This document shows positions 28,432 through 38,016 of a stretch of DNA of 48,950 nucleotides, one piece after another. The position numbers and the translations under genes were made by a program. How positions within the stretch are numbered: the stretch's first letter is position 1; each line of letters begins with the position of its first letter. Below the pieces are notes generated by a model, which worked only from the letters and a program-made list of their open reading frames with translations, did not search any database and was not told where the DNA came from. Location of the stretch: contig JAGRFQ010000086.1 of the NCBI GenBank assembly GCA_020445945.1, positions 14,848 to 63,797 of the forward strand, written 5' to 3'. The DNA comes from Rhodocyclaceae bacterium. GTDB taxonomy: Bacteria; Pseudomonadota; Gammaproteobacteria; Burkholderiales; Rhodocyclaceae.

Positions 28432-29595
28432 TCAGGGGTGACCCGGCGCGGGCGCGCCGCCGAGCGTGACCGCAACCTCACCCTCGCGCGCGCGCCCCAG
28501 CCAAGCGTCGCGCCGGTAACGCACCGAGACGGTGTCGCCGGGCGCGCGGTCGAGCAGCTGCACTTTGAGCGCGGCAAAATCCGGCGTCGCCACATCGTCG
28601 ATCGCCACCAGCACGTCGTCCTTGCGCAGTCCGGCCTTCTCCAACGCGCTGCCCGCGGCCAGCCCGGCGATCCGCGATCCGCCCTCGCCGGGTTCGAGGA
28701 AGGCGCCCAGCAGCCCGGCCGGCGGAAGATCCTGCGTGGCGGGCAGCACGACGAAATCGGCCACCCCGTCCACCCCGGCCAGATCGGCGCCGAGCACGAT
28801 CCGCGTGCCGCGCACGCCGGTGCGCCGCGCCAGCCGGTCGGGGATGCCGTCGCCGAACATGACGTGGCCGTTGCCGGCAAAGACCACCATCCGCCGGCCG
28901 GGGTGCGCCGCCAGATGCGCGGCGGCGCGCGCGGCCATGGTCTCGTCCCAGGTCTGCATCACTGCCAGGAAATGCTCGAAGTTGCGCTCCTCCGGCGGGT
29001 GGGCGTCGAAGGCCTCGCGCACCCGCGCGGTGTAGGCGGCGCCGGGCGCGGCATAGTCGGCCGGCAGCTGGGCGCGCTCGTCTGGCGACAGGCTGGCCAG
29101 CCCGCCGCGGCCGATCTTGCGGGTCAGCGCCTCGGGCGCGTTGAGGGCGACGATGGGCAGGCCGTTGTCGCGCGCGTAGTTGATGATCGGGCGGTACAGC
29201 CGGTAGTCGAAGCGCCAGCGGTCGAAGTAGGCGCTGCGCTCGAGCATCTGCGCTTCGCTGATGGCGCCGGCGAGGTAGTCGTCGAGCGCGCCCTGCGCCG
29301 GGAACTGGAACCACTCGACCCCCACCGCCACGTCACCGTAGCGCCGGTGCAGGAACTTGAGCGTTTCGAGCTGCACCAGGTGATGCTCGAAGCGGTGATG
29401 CGACTCGCCGACGAAAACAATGCGATCATCGGGCAAGTCGGCCAGAATCTGCTGCAGCCGCGGCGTCTGTGCCACCTGCAGCACCGGCGGGTCGATGGCG
29501 CGCGTCGCCACGTCGGCCAGTGCAGGAATACAGCCGGCCAGCACCAGCATCAGCGCACCGAAGCCGTTTTTCAGGAGACTTTTGTTCTGCGTCAT
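28432..29595 (-). CDS. ChaN/DUF399-family lipoprotein with C-terminal PDZ domain
   Basis: A 387-residue protein. Starting at this ATG gives a lipoprotein signal with lipobox LAGC (Cys22). The following Ile does not favour inner-membrane retention. An in-frame ATG two codons upstream is an alternative. The body is a ChaN-like (Tiki/TraB-superfamily) domain with GESHH (63-67), GVEWFQFP and GNGHVMFGDGIPDR. ChaN of Campylobacter binds haem and is linked to iron uptake. The last ~90 residues form a PDZ domain (GSALEKAGLRKDDVLVAID). First gene of the minus-strand operon with the ABC ATPase, permease and AttH-like protein. The ChaN-PDZ fusion is a known architecture. Substrate and iron link here are inferred. 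Confidence 0.87.
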   Translation of the reverse strand: MTQNKSLLKNGFGALMLVLAGCIPALADVATRAIDPPVLQVAQTPRLQQILADLPDDRIVFVGESHHRFEHHLVQLETLKFLHRRYGDVAVGVEWFQFPAQGALDDYLAGAISEAQMLERSAYFDRWRFDYRLYRPIINYARDNGLPIVALNAPEALTRKIGRGGLASLSPDERAQLPADYAAPGAAYTARVREAFDAHPPEERNFEHFLAVMQTWDETMAARAAAHLAAHPGRRMVVFAGNGHVMFGDGIPDRLARRTGVRGTRIVLGADLAGVDGVADFVVLPATQDLPPAGLLGAFLEPGEGGSRIAGLAAGSALEKAGLRKDDVLVAIDDVATPDFAALKVQLLDRAPGDTVSVRYRRDAWLGRAREGEVAVTLGGAPAPGHP

Positions 29596-29635
29596 GTCCA
29601 TGCTTTCCACGCTTGTTGATCCGCTTGTTGTTTTC

Positions 29636-31729
29636 ATGCGTCGCATCTCGCAGGCGCTGTGTCTGGCCTTGTTTGCGGGCCTCGCCAGCGCCGCGCCAAC
29701 GCTGCCGCACCACGATCTTCAGGTGTCGCTCGACCCCGCCGCCGGCCGCATCCACGTGACCGATCGGCTGCACCTGCCCGCAGCGCTCGGGCGCAGCGTC
29801 GACCTGCGCCTCGGCGCCGCATTCACGCTTCATAGCGACGACGCGCAGCTTGAACGCTTGGACGCCCCGCGCGGCGGCCAGTTCCGCCACTACCGGCTGC
29901 AGCTGCCGGCAGCGACCCGCAGCGTCAGCCTACGCTATTCCGGCCGCATCATGGCAGCGCCGCGCAGCGCCGAGCACGGCATGCCGCGCGCCGTGCTCGA
30001 CGCCGACGGCGCCTATCTGGACGGCGCCAGCGGCTGGGTGGCGTGGATTGGTGACACACCGGCCACCTTCAGCCTCAGCGTCGCGCTGCCCGCCGACTGG
30101 CAGGCGATCAGCCAGGGCCGGCGCAGCGCCGACGGCCGGCGCTGGCAGGCCGACACCCCGCAGGACGACATCTACCTGCTGGCCGGTCGCTTCACCCGCA
30201 GCGCCCGCGCCCACGGCGAAATCACCCTCGACACCTGGCTGCTCGACGACGATCCGGCGCTGGCCGAACGCTATCTGGCGGTGATGGGGCAGTACCTCGA
30301 TTTCTACAGCGCGCTGATCGGCCCCTACCCCTACCCGCGCTTCGCGGTGGTCGAAAACCGCTGGCAGACCGGCTACGGCATGCCCAGCTTCACCCTGCTC
30401 GGGTCGCGCGTGCTGCGCCTGCCCTTCATCCTGCACAGCGCGCTGCCGCACGAAATCCTGCACAACTGGTGGGGCAACGGGGTGTGGGTGGACGCGCGCG
30501 CGGGCAACTGGTCGGAGGGGCTCACCGCCTATCTGGCCGACCATCTGATCCAGGAGGCGCAAGGCGGGGGGGCGGAATACCGGCGCAAGCTGCTGGAGCG
30601 CTACACCAGCTTCGCCGCCGACGGGCGCGACCTCGCGCTGCGCGATTTTCGCAGCCGCCACAGCGACGCCACGCAGGCCGTCGGCTACGGCAAGGCGTTG
30701 ATGCTGTTTCACATGCTGCGCCGCCAGATCGGCGACGCGGCCTTCGTCGCCGGGCTCCAAACCCTGTGGCAGCGCCACCGCTTCAGCGCCGCCGGCTTCG
30801 ACGAGGTGGCCGCCGCGCTGCAAAGCACCGCGTCCGGCGACGCCCTCGACCCACGCTGGCGCGACACCCCCGGCGCGCCGCAACTGGTCATCGCCGGGCT
30901 CGACGTGCAGCCCACCGCCGACGGCCACCGGCTGCGCCTGACCCTGCGCCAGAGCCAGCCCGGGGCGCCCTACCCGCTGAACGTGCCGGTGGCGGTGCAG
31001 CTCGACGGCGGCGGCGTCGAACGCCTGCTGCTGCGCCTCGATGCGCGCGAAGCCACGCTCACGCACCGTTTTGCGCGCGCGCCGCTGCGCGTGGACGTGG
31101 ACCCGCAGTTCGACCTCTTTCGCCGCCTCGACCCGGCGGAGCAGCCGCCCTCGCTGGCGCGGCTGTTCGGCGCGCCCACGCAGTGGCTGATCCTCCCCGC
31201 CGCCGCACCGGCGGCCGAGCGCGCCGCCTGGCAGGCGCTCGCCGATCAATGGCAACAGCGTTTCGGCAACGTCCGCGTGCTGACCGACGCCCAGCTCGAC
31301 CGCCTGCCCGACACCGCCGCGGCGTGGGTGCTGGGCACGCACAATCGCGCGCTGGCCACGCTGCGCGGGCGCTTCAACGCCGGCGCGCAAGGCCTCGACG
31401 CGGCCGCGGCCCGCCTCGCCGGCGCGCACTACCCGCTGGCCGACAACGCGCTCGTCCTGCTCGACCCCGACAACCGCCGCCCGCCGCTCGGCCTCCTCGC
31501 CGCCATCGACCCCGCCGACATCGCCGCGCTGGCGCGCAAGCTGCCGCACTACAGCACCTACGGCCAGCTGGTGTTCGCCGCCGGCACGCTTGAAAAACGC
31601 CTCGCCCGCGCGCTGCCGGTGGCGCATTCGCCGCTGCATCGGGTACTCGGCGCAGTCGATCCGGGCCCGCCGCCGGCCGTCGCCCCACGGCTGATCGACC
31701 AGGTCAGCGCACCGCTGCGCTTCGACTGA
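29636..31729 (+). CDS. M1-type (gluzincin) metallopeptidase, exported
   Basis: A 697-residue protein. The ATG at 29636 gives a signal peptide (MRRISQALCLALFAGLASAA). Longer in-frame starts would overlap the divergent ChaN-like gene and leave only a few bases for both promoters. The zinc motif HEILH is at residues 272-276 and the third ligand is probably E294 in NWSEGL. Its spacing is one residue shorter than the usual HExxH-X18-E. An N-terminal beta-rich domain precedes the catalytic domain, as in M1 aminopeptidases. The last 250 residues resemble an additional substrate-facing or binding region. Likely a periplasmic aminopeptidase-like enzyme. Divergent from the Att-like operon across about 40 bases. 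Confidence 0.88.
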   Translation: MRRISQALCLALFAGLASAAPTLPHHDLQVSLDPAAGRIHVTDRLHLPAALGRSVDLRLGAAFTLHSDDAQLERLDAPRGGQFRHYRLQLPAATRSVSLRYSGRIMAAPRSAEHGMPRAVLDADGAYLDGASGWVAWIGDTPATFSLSVALPADWQAISQGRRSADGRRWQADTPQDDIYLLAGRFTRSARAHGEITLDTWLLDDDPALAERYLAVMGQYLDFYSALIGPYPYPRFAVVENRWQTGYGMPSFTLLGSRVLRLPFILHSALPHEILHNWWGNGVWVDARAGNWSEGLTAYLADHLIQEAQGGGAEYRRKLLERYTSFAADGRDLALRDFRSRHSDATQAVGYGKALMLFHMLRRQIGDAAFVAGLQTLWQRHRFSAAGFDEVAAALQSTASGDALDPRWRDTPGAPQLVIAGLDVQPTADGHRLRLTLRQSQPGAPYPLNVPVAVQLDGGGVERLLLRLDAREATLTHRFARAPLRVDVDPQFDLFRRLDPAEQPPSLARLFGAPTQWLILPAAAPAAERAAWQALADQWQQRFGNVRVLTDAQLDRLPDTAAAWVLGTHNRALATLRGRFNAGAQGLDAAAARLAGAHYPLADNALVLLDPDNRRPPLGLLAAIDPADIAALARKLPHYSTYGQLVFAAGTLEKRLARALPVAHSPLHRVLGAVDPGPPPAVAPRLIDQVSAPLRFD

Positions 31730-31907
31730 ACGCGGAAAACCGCACACCCCGCCGCAGTCAGCCCGCCGCAGAGGATGCAGTGTGGCGGAATCCACGCAAC
31801 CGCCGCCGGCGCGGTGATACAAAGCAGTCCATGCGTGCAACGCAGGCAAGCGCCGCCGCCCGACCGATCACGCGCCAGCGATGGCGCCCGCCACAAGGCC
31901 CGACCCC

Positions 31908-32624
31908 ATGCACCACCGTTTCAAGACCCTCCTCGCAACTGCCGCACTGCTCGGCGCCACTTCGGGCGCGCAGGCGGTGGTGATCGGCACCGCCACGCCC
32001 AACACCGGCAATTGCTTTCCCTTCGGGTGCACGTACTGGCTGCCGACCTACCAGCAGGTGTACAACGCCAGCGCATTCGGCGGCGCTTTCGACATCACCA
32101 CGCTGAGCTTCTATCGCACCCAGTTTGCGGGCGGCAGCAGCACGCCGCTGACCGGCCAATTCACCTTCTCGCTGTCGACCACCAGCGCGGCGGCCGACGG
32201 TTTGTCGGCCAGCGCCCTTGCCAACATCGGCGCAGACGCAAGCACCGTGTATAGCGGCGCGCTGAGTGCCAATGTGCCCTTTGGCACGCGGATGGACATC
32301 CTCTTCGACACCGCCTTTCATTACGACCCGGGCCTGGGCAACCTGCTCCTCACCCTCACCGCCAACGGCAGCCCGGGCAGCGTCGGCAATCTGTTCTTCG
32401 ACGCGGCCACCGCGAGCGGCGACGCCACCAGCCGCCTCGCCGCAAACGGCAGCCGCGACACCCTCGGACTGGTCACCGGCTTCAACGAGGTGGCGCATCA
32501 GGCGCCGGCCCCGAGCGCCAATCTCGAAGCCCTGCCGCAGGCGAACGTGCCCGAGCCGACCACGCTGGCCCTGCTCGCAGTGGCCGGCGCCGGCCTCGTA
32601 TCGACCCGGCGCATGCGCCGCTGA
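31908..32624 (+). CDS. PEP-CTERM sorting-domain exported protein
   Basis: A 238-residue protein. The ATG at 31908 gives a clean signal peptide (hydrophobic core TLLATAALLGATSGAQA); an ATG nine codons upstream is possible. The C-terminus shows VPEPTT, a hydrophobic helix and STRRMRR, which is a canonical PEP-CTERM signal. The mature part is rich in small polar residues, predicted beta-stranded, with a CFPFGC cysteine pair near the N-terminus. No functional motif is recognised. A strong terminator follows, so it is probably monocistronic. The Shine-Dalgarno sequence is weak (AAGG). Confidence 0.85.
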   Translation: MHHRFKTLLATAALLGATSGAQAVVIGTATPNTGNCFPFGCTYWLPTYQQVYNASAFGGAFDITTLSFYRTQFAGGSSTPLTGQFTFSLSTTSAAADGLSASALANIGADASTVYSGALSANVPFGTRMDILFDTAFHYDPGLGNLLLTLTANGSPGSVGNLFFDAATASGDATSRLAANGSRDTLGLVTGFNEVAHQAPAPSANLEALPQANVPEPTTLALLAVAGAGLVSTRRMRR

Positions 32625-32645
32625 GCGTTATCGCGCAGCACCCCC

Positions 32646-32671
32646 AAGGCGGCCCGGGCGGCCGCCTTTTT
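32646..32671 (+). terminator. Rho-independent terminator after the PEP-CTERM gene
   Basis: AAGGCGGC, a seven-base loop, GCCGCC and a run of five T residues. It separates this gene from the convergent dinB gene. Confidence 0.85.
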
Positions 32672-32681
32672 GTTGTCCGGC

Positions 32682-33761
32682 TCAGCCCGGCGAGGCGGCC
32701 TCGGCATCGAACAGACCGGGCTGCGGCGGTAGCGCAGCGGCGGCCTCGACAAAGCGCACCCCCACCCCCAGCAGACGCACCGGCCGCGCCTTGCGGGCGT
32801 GGGCGGTGGCGAGCAGCGCCTGCCAGCGCGCATCGTCGGGCACGCTCGCCACGCACTCCGCAGTGGTCTGGCTGAAGTCGTCGAACCGCAGCTTGACGAA
32901 GGCCTTGTGCACCGGCGGCGCGGGGTCGAGCCGCGCAAAACGGCGCTGAAACTCCTCGCGCAACGGCCCCAGCGCCGCCGCGCAAGCGGCCAGATCGGGC
33001 AGGTCGACGGCGAAGGTGGTCTCCACCGACAGCGATTTTCGCGCCCGATACGGCGCCACCTCGCGGGTGTCGATGCCGCGGCACAGCCGGTGCAGGCTGC
33101 GCCCGAACTTGCCGAAGCGCTCGATCAGATCGGCCAGCGACCAGGCGCGCAGATCGCCGCAGGTGTGCACGCCGAAACGCTCCAGCCTGGCCGCCGTGAC
33201 CCGGCCCACGCCGAACAGCTTGCTCACCGGCAAGGCCACCACGAATCCATCCACCTCCTCGGGCCGGATCACGAACTGCCCGTTGGGCTTGCGCCAGTCG
33301 CTGGCGATCTTGGCGAGGAACTTGTTGGGCGCGATGCCGGCCGACGCGGTGATGCCGACCTCGGCCTCGATGCGCGCGCGAATCTCCTGCGCCATCAGCG
33401 TGGCGCTGCCCTGGCAGCGCTCGACGCCGGTCACGTCCAGGTAGGCCTCATCGAGCGAGAGCGGTTCGACCTTGTCGGTGTAGTCGCGGTAGATGGCCAG
33501 AATCTGGCGCGAGGCGGCGCGGTAGCGGGCAAAGTCCGGCGGCACCGTCACCAGCGCCGGACACAGGCGCAAGGCCCGCCCCACCGGCATCGCCGAACGC
33601 ACCCCGAACGCCCGCGCCTCGTAGTTGCAGGTCGCCACCACCCCGCGCGACCCGGGCCGCCCGCCCACCGCCAGCGGCACCCCGACCCAGGCCGGGTTGT
33701 CGCGCATCTCGATGGCGGCGTAGAAACAGTCGCAATCGCAGTGGATGATCTTGCGGGTCAT
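32682..33761 (-). CDS. dinB: DNA polymerase IV (Y-family translesion polymerase)
   Basis: A 359-residue Y-family polymerase. The first catalytic motif is [12 protein letters not shown] with D9; the second is [10 protein letters not shown] with D104-E105. [17 protein letters not shown] and the helix-hairpin-helix region ([21 protein letters not shown]) are typical. The C-terminus ends with PQPGLFD, a good beta-clamp-binding motif (QPGLF). The start is fixed by similarity of MTRKIIHCD to other DinB N-termini; a longer open frame upstream is not protein-like. Function: error-prone bypass of DNA lesions. No LexA box was recognised upstream, though I could not search systematically. Confidence 0.95.
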   Translation of the reverse strand: MTRKIIHCDCDCFYAAIEMRDNPAWVGVPLAVGGRPGSRGVVATCNYEARAFGVRSAMPVGRALRLCPALVTVPPDFARYRAASRQILAIYRDYTDKVEPLSLDEAYLDVTGVERCQGSATLMAQEIRARIEAEVGITASAGIAPNKFLAKIASDWRKPNGQFVIRPEEVDGFVVALPVSKLFGVGRVTAARLERFGVHTCGDLRAWSLADLIERFGKFGRSLHRLCRGIDTREVAPYRARKSLSVETTFAVDLPDLAACAAALGPLREEFQRRFARLDPAPPVHKAFVKLRFDDFSQTTAECVASVPDDARWQALLATAHARKARPVRLLGVGVRFVEAAAALPPQPGLFDAEAASPG

Positions 33762-33813
33762 GGGGGCGATAGTGTGCCGGGAAACGGCGCCACGCGCGCG
33801 ACGCCGGAGGTCC

Positions 33814-34233
33814 TCAGCCTGACCTGTGCTCGGCCCGCCAGGCCGACAAGGTCCACAAAAAACTCGCCCCGTCCGACAGCGCAAACAACAGCGCCAACGG
33901 TCCCGGCACAATGTCGAAATACCACAGCGCCGCCATGATGAAGGGCACCAGCGGCCGGTCGAGCAGCGACGCGAACACAAAGCCCTCGGCATCGAGCCGC
34001 CCGCTGACCACATACAACATTCCCAACCCGCCCACCAGCAGGCCGACGAGTCGAAAGTAGTTCGCCGCCTGCTCACTCAGCCCGGGCAGTTGCAGCACGG
34101 TCGCCACGAAATGGGGCGCAAACAGCAGCAGCGGCGACTCCGCCAACAGAATCCAGCCGAACACCTCGACGGTCTTTGCTGAGCGCCTCTGGTGCGCGGG
34201 GTGAATCAAACGCTGGAACATGGCGGAACTCAT
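33814..34233 (-). CDS. small hypothetical membrane protein
   Basis: A 139-residue protein with about four hydrophobic segments (near residues 22-43, 55-76, 90-108 and 110-132) and positively charged N-terminal residues. GAGG lies eight bases before the ATG at 34233. An internal ATG (34221) is an alternative. Sequence gives no recognisable catalytic motif. The four-helix pattern is reminiscent of small DoxX-like or DUF4345-like membrane proteins, but that is only a shape comparison. It lies upstream of dinB on the same strand with a 52-base gap. Confidence 0.7.
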   Translation of the reverse strand: MSSAMFQRLIHPAHQRRSAKTVEVFGWILLAESPLLLFAPHFVATVLQLPGLSEQAANYFRLVGLLVGGLGMLYVVSGRLDAEGFVFASLLDRPLVPFIMAALWYFDIVPGPLALLFALSDGASFLWTLSAWRAEHRSG

Positions 34234-34499
34234 CTGCGGCACCTCGGATTGTCGGTCGGACCGGCATCCATCATGAGCGCAGAGCGAGCGGCATGCCAAT
34301 ACTGCCCGATGAGATCGCCGAAGCGCGCCGTTCGGGGCCGTGGACAAACCTGCCCGCGCAGCCACTGGATCGTCGTACATGCGTGTGCTAGATGTACAAG
34401 CAGGTACCTTGAGCGCATGCAGGTACCGGCTCGACCGAGTCCACGACCATCGTGCCAGCCACCCCTGGCCGCGCCCTCGGAACTTCTGAGGAGATCGAC

Positions 34500-34892
34500 A
34501 TGAAGCCTTGGCGAATCGGCATGCTGTGCCTGACGGTGGCGATGGGTGTCGCCGGCCCGGTCGTCGCAGCCGTGCCCCGAGTGAATCTCGGCATGACACA
34601 GAGCCTGTCCACCTGTGACGGGAAGGGAACCTACAGATACGTCGTCACCTGGCGCGCATGGGGCGCGTCGCGCCATTACCAGATCAATTCCGGCAACCAG
34701 TGCCACCTGGCCGGCCAGGTGTGCGGCATCAGCAACAAGGCCTGTTATACCCAGTGCAGCGCGAGTGGCGACTGCCGCGCCGAGGTCAATGCGTGCCAGG
34801 CCGGTCGCGGCTCACCCTGGGTTCAGGCCTACTCGACGGATGGTTCGGGCTATCAGCGCATCACCGCGATGGCCCCGAGCCGATGTCAGTAA
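34500..34892 (+). CDS. small secreted eight-cysteine protein of unknown function
   Basis: A 130-residue protein starting at the ATG six bases after GAGGAG (34488-34493). It has a signal peptide (hydrophobic core about residues 8-24, ending VVAA). The mature part has eight cysteines spread through a CHLAGQVCGISNKACYTQCS...DCRAEVNAC region, so up to four disulfides are possible. It belongs to no family I recognise. Small Cys-rich secreted proteins include inhibitors, toxins and wall-binding factors; the sequence does not decide between these. It stands alone, with about 266 empty bases before it. Confidence 0.7.
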   Translation: MKPWRIGMLCLTVAMGVAGPVVAAVPRVNLGMTQSLSTCDGKGTYRYVVTWRAWGASRHYQINSGNQCHLAGQVCGISNKACYTQCSASGDCRAEVNACQAGRGSPWVQAYSTDGSGYQRITAMAPSRCQ

Positions 34893-34989
34893 GGCTTGCA
34901 GGCACGCGAAATTTCGGCACGCTCTCAGCCCTCGTTTGCGCGGACTGAGTCACGGCTTGTCTCCGCCACGGGGCGCAACAGCCGGCACG

Positions 34990-35012
34990 AAAAAGCCCGC
35001 ACGCGGCGGGCT
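34990..35012 (-). terminator. Rho-independent terminator of aroG
   Basis: Read on the minus strand: AGCCCGC, loop CGCGT, GCGGGCT then a run of T residues. It lies 23 bases past the aroG stop codon. Confidence 0.85.
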
Positions 35013-35034
35013 GGCGTGCCGGCGGCGGTGCGGC

Positions 35035-36114
35035 TCAGGCGCTGGCTTTTTCCACCCGCCGGTTGCGCACGGCTTCGGCGAGCAGGTCGAGCGTTTTGAC
35101 GCTGTCGTCCCAGCCGATGCAGGCGTCGGTGATGCTTTTGCCGTATTCGAGTTCGACGCCGGGTTTGAGGTCCTGCCGGCCGTCCTTGAGGTGGGATTCG
35201 ATCATCACACCGATGATGCGGTCGTCGCCGGCGGACATCTGGCGGGCGACATCTTCGGCCACTTCGATCTGCAACTGGTGCTGCTTGCGGCTGTTGGCGT
35301 GGGAGAAGTCGATCATCACGCGGGCGGCGACGCTGCTGGCGGCGAGTTCCTTGCAAGCGGCGTCGACACTGGCGGCGTCGAAGTTGGTGCTTTTGCCGCC
35401 GCGCAGGATGACGTGGCAGTCTTCGTTGCCGCGGGTGGAGACGATGGCCGAGTGGCCGGCCTTGGTCACCGACAGGAAGTGATGCGGCGACTGGGCGGCC
35501 TTGATGGCGTCGACGGCGATCTTGATATTGCCGTCGGTGCCGTTCTTGAAGCCGACCGGGCACGACAGGCCGGAGGCCAGCTCGCGGTGCACCTGGCTTT
35601 CGGTGGTGCGCGCGCCGATGGCGCCCCAGCTAATGAGGTCGGCGATGTATTGCGGGGTGATCATGTCGAGGAATTCGGTGCCGGCGGGCAGGCCGAGTTC
35701 GTTGATTTCCCACAGCAGCTTGCGCGCCAGGCGCACGCCTTCGTTGATCTTGAAGCTGTTGTCGAGATAGGGGTCGTTGATGAGCCCTTTCCAGCCGACG
35801 GTGGTGCGCGGCTTTTCGAAGTACACGCGCATCACGATGAGCAGATCGTTTTTGTGGCGGTCGGCCTCTTCCTTGAGCAGGCGGGCGTATTCCATGGCCG
35901 CGTCATAGTCGTGAATCGAACACGGGCCGATGACCACCAGCAGCCGGTCGTCGGCGCCGTAGAGGATGCGATGCAGCGCCTGACGCGCGTCGAAGGCGGT
36001 TTGCGAGGCGCGCTCGGTGGCCGGAAACTCGCGCAGGACGTGGGCCGGGGGGACCAGCTCCTTGATTTCGGCAATGCGCACGTCGTCGATGTGGCTGGGG
36101 GTGGAATCTGACAT
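35035..36114 (-). CDS. aroG: 3-deoxy-7-phosphoheptulonate (DAHP) synthase, class I
   Basis: A 359-residue enzyme condensing phosphoenolpyruvate and erythrose 4-phosphate, the entry step to the shikimate pathway. Typical motifs of the AroF/G/H class are present: GPCSIHD, RVYFEKPRTTVGWKGL, PAGTEFLD, GAIGARTTESQ, GFKNGTDG, DFSHANS and GVMIESHL. Length matches the family. The start is fixed by MSDSTPSHIDDVRI, as in related proteins. The feedback specificity (Phe, Tyr or Trp) cannot be read safely from the sequence, so aroG is a class label. It is a single gene with its own terminator, divergent from msrP. Confidence 0.93.
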   Translation of the reverse strand: MSDSTPSHIDDVRIAEIKELVPPAHVLREFPATERASQTAFDARQALHRILYGADDRLLVVIGPCSIHDYDAAMEYARLLKEEADRHKNDLLIVMRVYFEKPRTTVGWKGLINDPYLDNSFKINEGVRLARKLLWEINELGLPAGTEFLDMITPQYIADLISWGAIGARTTESQVHRELASGLSCPVGFKNGTDGNIKIAVDAIKAAQSPHHFLSVTKAGHSAIVSTRGNEDCHVILRGGKSTNFDAASVDAACKELAASSVAARVMIDFSHANSRKQHQLQIEVAEDVARQMSAGDDRIIGVMIESHLKDGRQDLKPGVELEYGKSITDACIGWDDSVKTLDLLAEAVRNRRVEKASA

Positions 36115-36291
36115 GGTGTTCCTGGGCAGGCAGTCGAAACAAGCCGTCGATTCTAGCTCAATTCCCCCGCGCGCCACGGGCTGTGCCAGTGCGGCATGGA
36201 ACGCACGGCGCTGCCCGGCGGTCGGAGTGTAAGCATGCACCGGCCTGAACGGTCTGTTTATGCGACACCTTCACCGTGGAAGAATCCAGAC

Positions 36292-37230
36292 ATGCTGATC
36301 AAACGCCCCGACGACATTCGCCCCTCCGAGATCACGCCGCCGGCGGTCTATGCCGAACGCCGGCGTTTTCTGCAGTTGTCCGGGGCCGGCGCGGCGGCGC
36401 TGGCGCTGGGCGGGCCGGGCGCGCTGTTCGCCGCCCCCGCCGGCCTGCCCGGCCCGATCGCCCCCAGCCCGCTGAGCACGCTCGAAGAACCCACGCCGCG
36501 AAAAGACGTGGTGAGCTACAACAATTACTACGAGTTCGGCACCGACAAGCGCGATCCGGCGCGCAACGCGCATGCACTCAAGACACGGCCGTGGACGGTG
36601 ACGGTCGACGGCCTGGTCGGCAAGCCGCGCACCTTCGACATCGACGAGATCCTCAAGCTCGCGCCGCTCGAAGAGCGCATCTACCGTCTGCGCTGCGTCG
36701 AGGCGTGGTCGATGGTGGTGCCGTGGGTCGGCTTTCCGCTGGCCGCGCTGCTCAAGCAGGTCGACCCGCTGGGCAGCGCTAAATACGTGGAATTCACCAC
36801 GCTGTACGACCCCTCGGTGATGAGCCGCCTGCCGGTGCTCGACTGGCCGTACAAGGAAGGGCTGCGCCTCGACGAGGCCATGCATCCGCTCACGCTGATG
36901 GCGGTCGGTTTGTATGGCGACGTGCTGCCCAACCAGAACGGCGCGCCGGTCCGGCTGGTGGTGCCGTGGAAATACGGCTTCAAGAGCGCCAAGTCGATCG
37001 TGCGCATCCGCCTCACCGACACCCAGCCCAACACCGCGTGGAACGACGCCGGGCCGTCGGAGTACGGCTTCTATTCGAACGTTAACCCGGACGTCGACCA
37101 TCCGCGCTGGAGTCAGGCCAAGGAGCGGCGCATCGGCGAGTTCCTCAAGCGCAAGACCCTGCCCTTTAACGGCTATGCCGACCAGGTGGCCGGGCTGTAC
37201 GCCGGCATGGACCTGCGCGCCCAGTTCTGA
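36292..37230 (+). CDS. msrP: protein-methionine-sulfoxide reductase catalytic subunit MsrP
   Basis: A 312-residue periplasmic molybdoenzyme that repairs oxidised methionines in envelope proteins. A Tat signal is visible ([18 protein letters not shown], arginines 23-25). The molybdenum-ligating cysteine is C135 in [10 protein letters not shown]. Further family motifs are [18 protein letters not shown] and [18 protein letters not shown] at 36292 gives the expected N-terminus MLIKRPDDI. It is followed after ten bases by msrQ, the usual pair. Confidence 0.95.
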   Translation: MLIKRPDDIRPSEITPPAVYAERRRFLQLSGAGAAALALGGPGALFAAPAGLPGPIAPSPLSTLEEPTPRKDVVSYNNYYEFGTDKRDPARNAHALKTRPWTVTVDGLVGKPRTFDIDEILKLAPLEERIYRLRCVEAWSMVVPWVGFPLAALLKQVDPLGSAKYVEFTTLYDPSVMSRLPVLDWPYKEGLRLDEAMHPLTLMAVGLYGDVLPNQNGAPVRLVVPWKYGFKSAKSIVRIRLTDTQPNTAWNDAGPSEYGFYSNVNPDVDHPRWSQAKERRIGEFLKRKTLPFNGYADQVAGLYAGMDLRAQF

Positions 37231-37240
37231 GACCCTGTCG

Positions 37241-37966
37241 ATGACCACCACCGCCCTCAACCGTCCCGCCATGAACGTGCGCAATCTCACCGCCCCCCAG
37301 ATCTCGACGCTCAAAGCCCTCCTGTTCCTGCTCTGCCTGATGCCGGCGGGGCTGCTGGTGAAAGGCTTTTTCGACGACGCGCTGGGCGCCAACCCAATCG
37401 AGGCCATCACCCACGCCACCGGCGAGTGGACCCTGCGCTTCCTGCTCATCACGCTGGCGGTCACCCCGCTGCGCAAGCTCACCCACTGGCACTGGCTCAT
37501 CCGCCTGCGGCGCATGCTGGGGCTGTTCACCTTCTTCTACGCACTCCTCCACTTCCTCACCTACGTGGTGCTCGACCAGTTTTTCGATGGCGCGGCGATC
37601 GTGCTCGACGTGCTCAAGCGGCCCTACATCACGGTCGGCTTCTCGGCCTTCGTGTTGCTGATCCCGCTGGCGGTCACCAGCACCAACGCGATGGTGCGCC
37701 GCCTCGGCGGACGCCGCTGGCAGGCGCTGCACCGCTCGGTGTATGGGATCGCGATTCTGGGGGTGATGCACTACTGGTGGCTGGTCAAGTCCGACCTCAC
37801 CCAGCCCATCCTGTATGGCCTCGTGCTCGCGGCACTGCTGGGTTTTCGGGTGTGGTGGCGCAATGAGGAGCGCAAAGCCCAACTGGCCGGCAAGTTCGCC
37901 ATGGAGGGGCCGCCGGGGGTGAAGATCAATCAGCGGATCATTCCGATCAAGTCGCAGACGCCTTGA
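37241..37966 (+). CDS. msrQ: haem-binding membrane subunit MsrQ
   Basis: A 241-residue inner-membrane b-haem protein that passes electrons to MsrP. Several transmembrane segments are seen (about residues 25-44, 65-77, 90-110, 130-150, 168-182 and 192-205), with conserved histidines in the ALLHFLTYV and WQALHRSVY segments. The C-terminal tail (GPPGVKINQRIIPIK) is family-typical. An internal ATG ten codons in could also serve as start. Probably in one operon with msrP. Confidence 0.93.
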   Translation: MTTTALNRPAMNVRNLTAPQISTLKALLFLLCLMPAGLLVKGFFDDALGANPIEAITHATGEWTLRFLLITLAVTPLRKLTHWHWLIRLRRMLGLFTFFYALLHFLTYVVLDQFFDGAAIVLDVLKRPYITVGFSAFVLLIPLAVTSTNAMVRRLGGRRWQALHRSVYGIAILGVMHYWWLVKSDLTQPILYGLVLAALLGFRVWWRNEERKAQLAGKFAMEGPPGVKINQRIIPIKSQTP

Positions 37967-38016
37967 TGGGCGTTGGCAAGTCTCTGGCGGGAGGCTGGTG
38001 GCGGTTCGAAGCTGAC

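Noticed and set aside
31783..31798. GG-N10-GC arrangement before the PEP-CTERM gene at 31908
   Set aside because: Only the two invariant pairs and few other consensus positions fit (TGGCGGAATCCACGCA), and it lies more than 100 bases from the start codon; too weak to call sigma-54.
34615..36111. 498-residue plus-strand frame opposite aroG
   Set aside because: Its start lies inside the Cys-rich protein gene and its body is the shadow of a clearly recognisable DAHP synthase.
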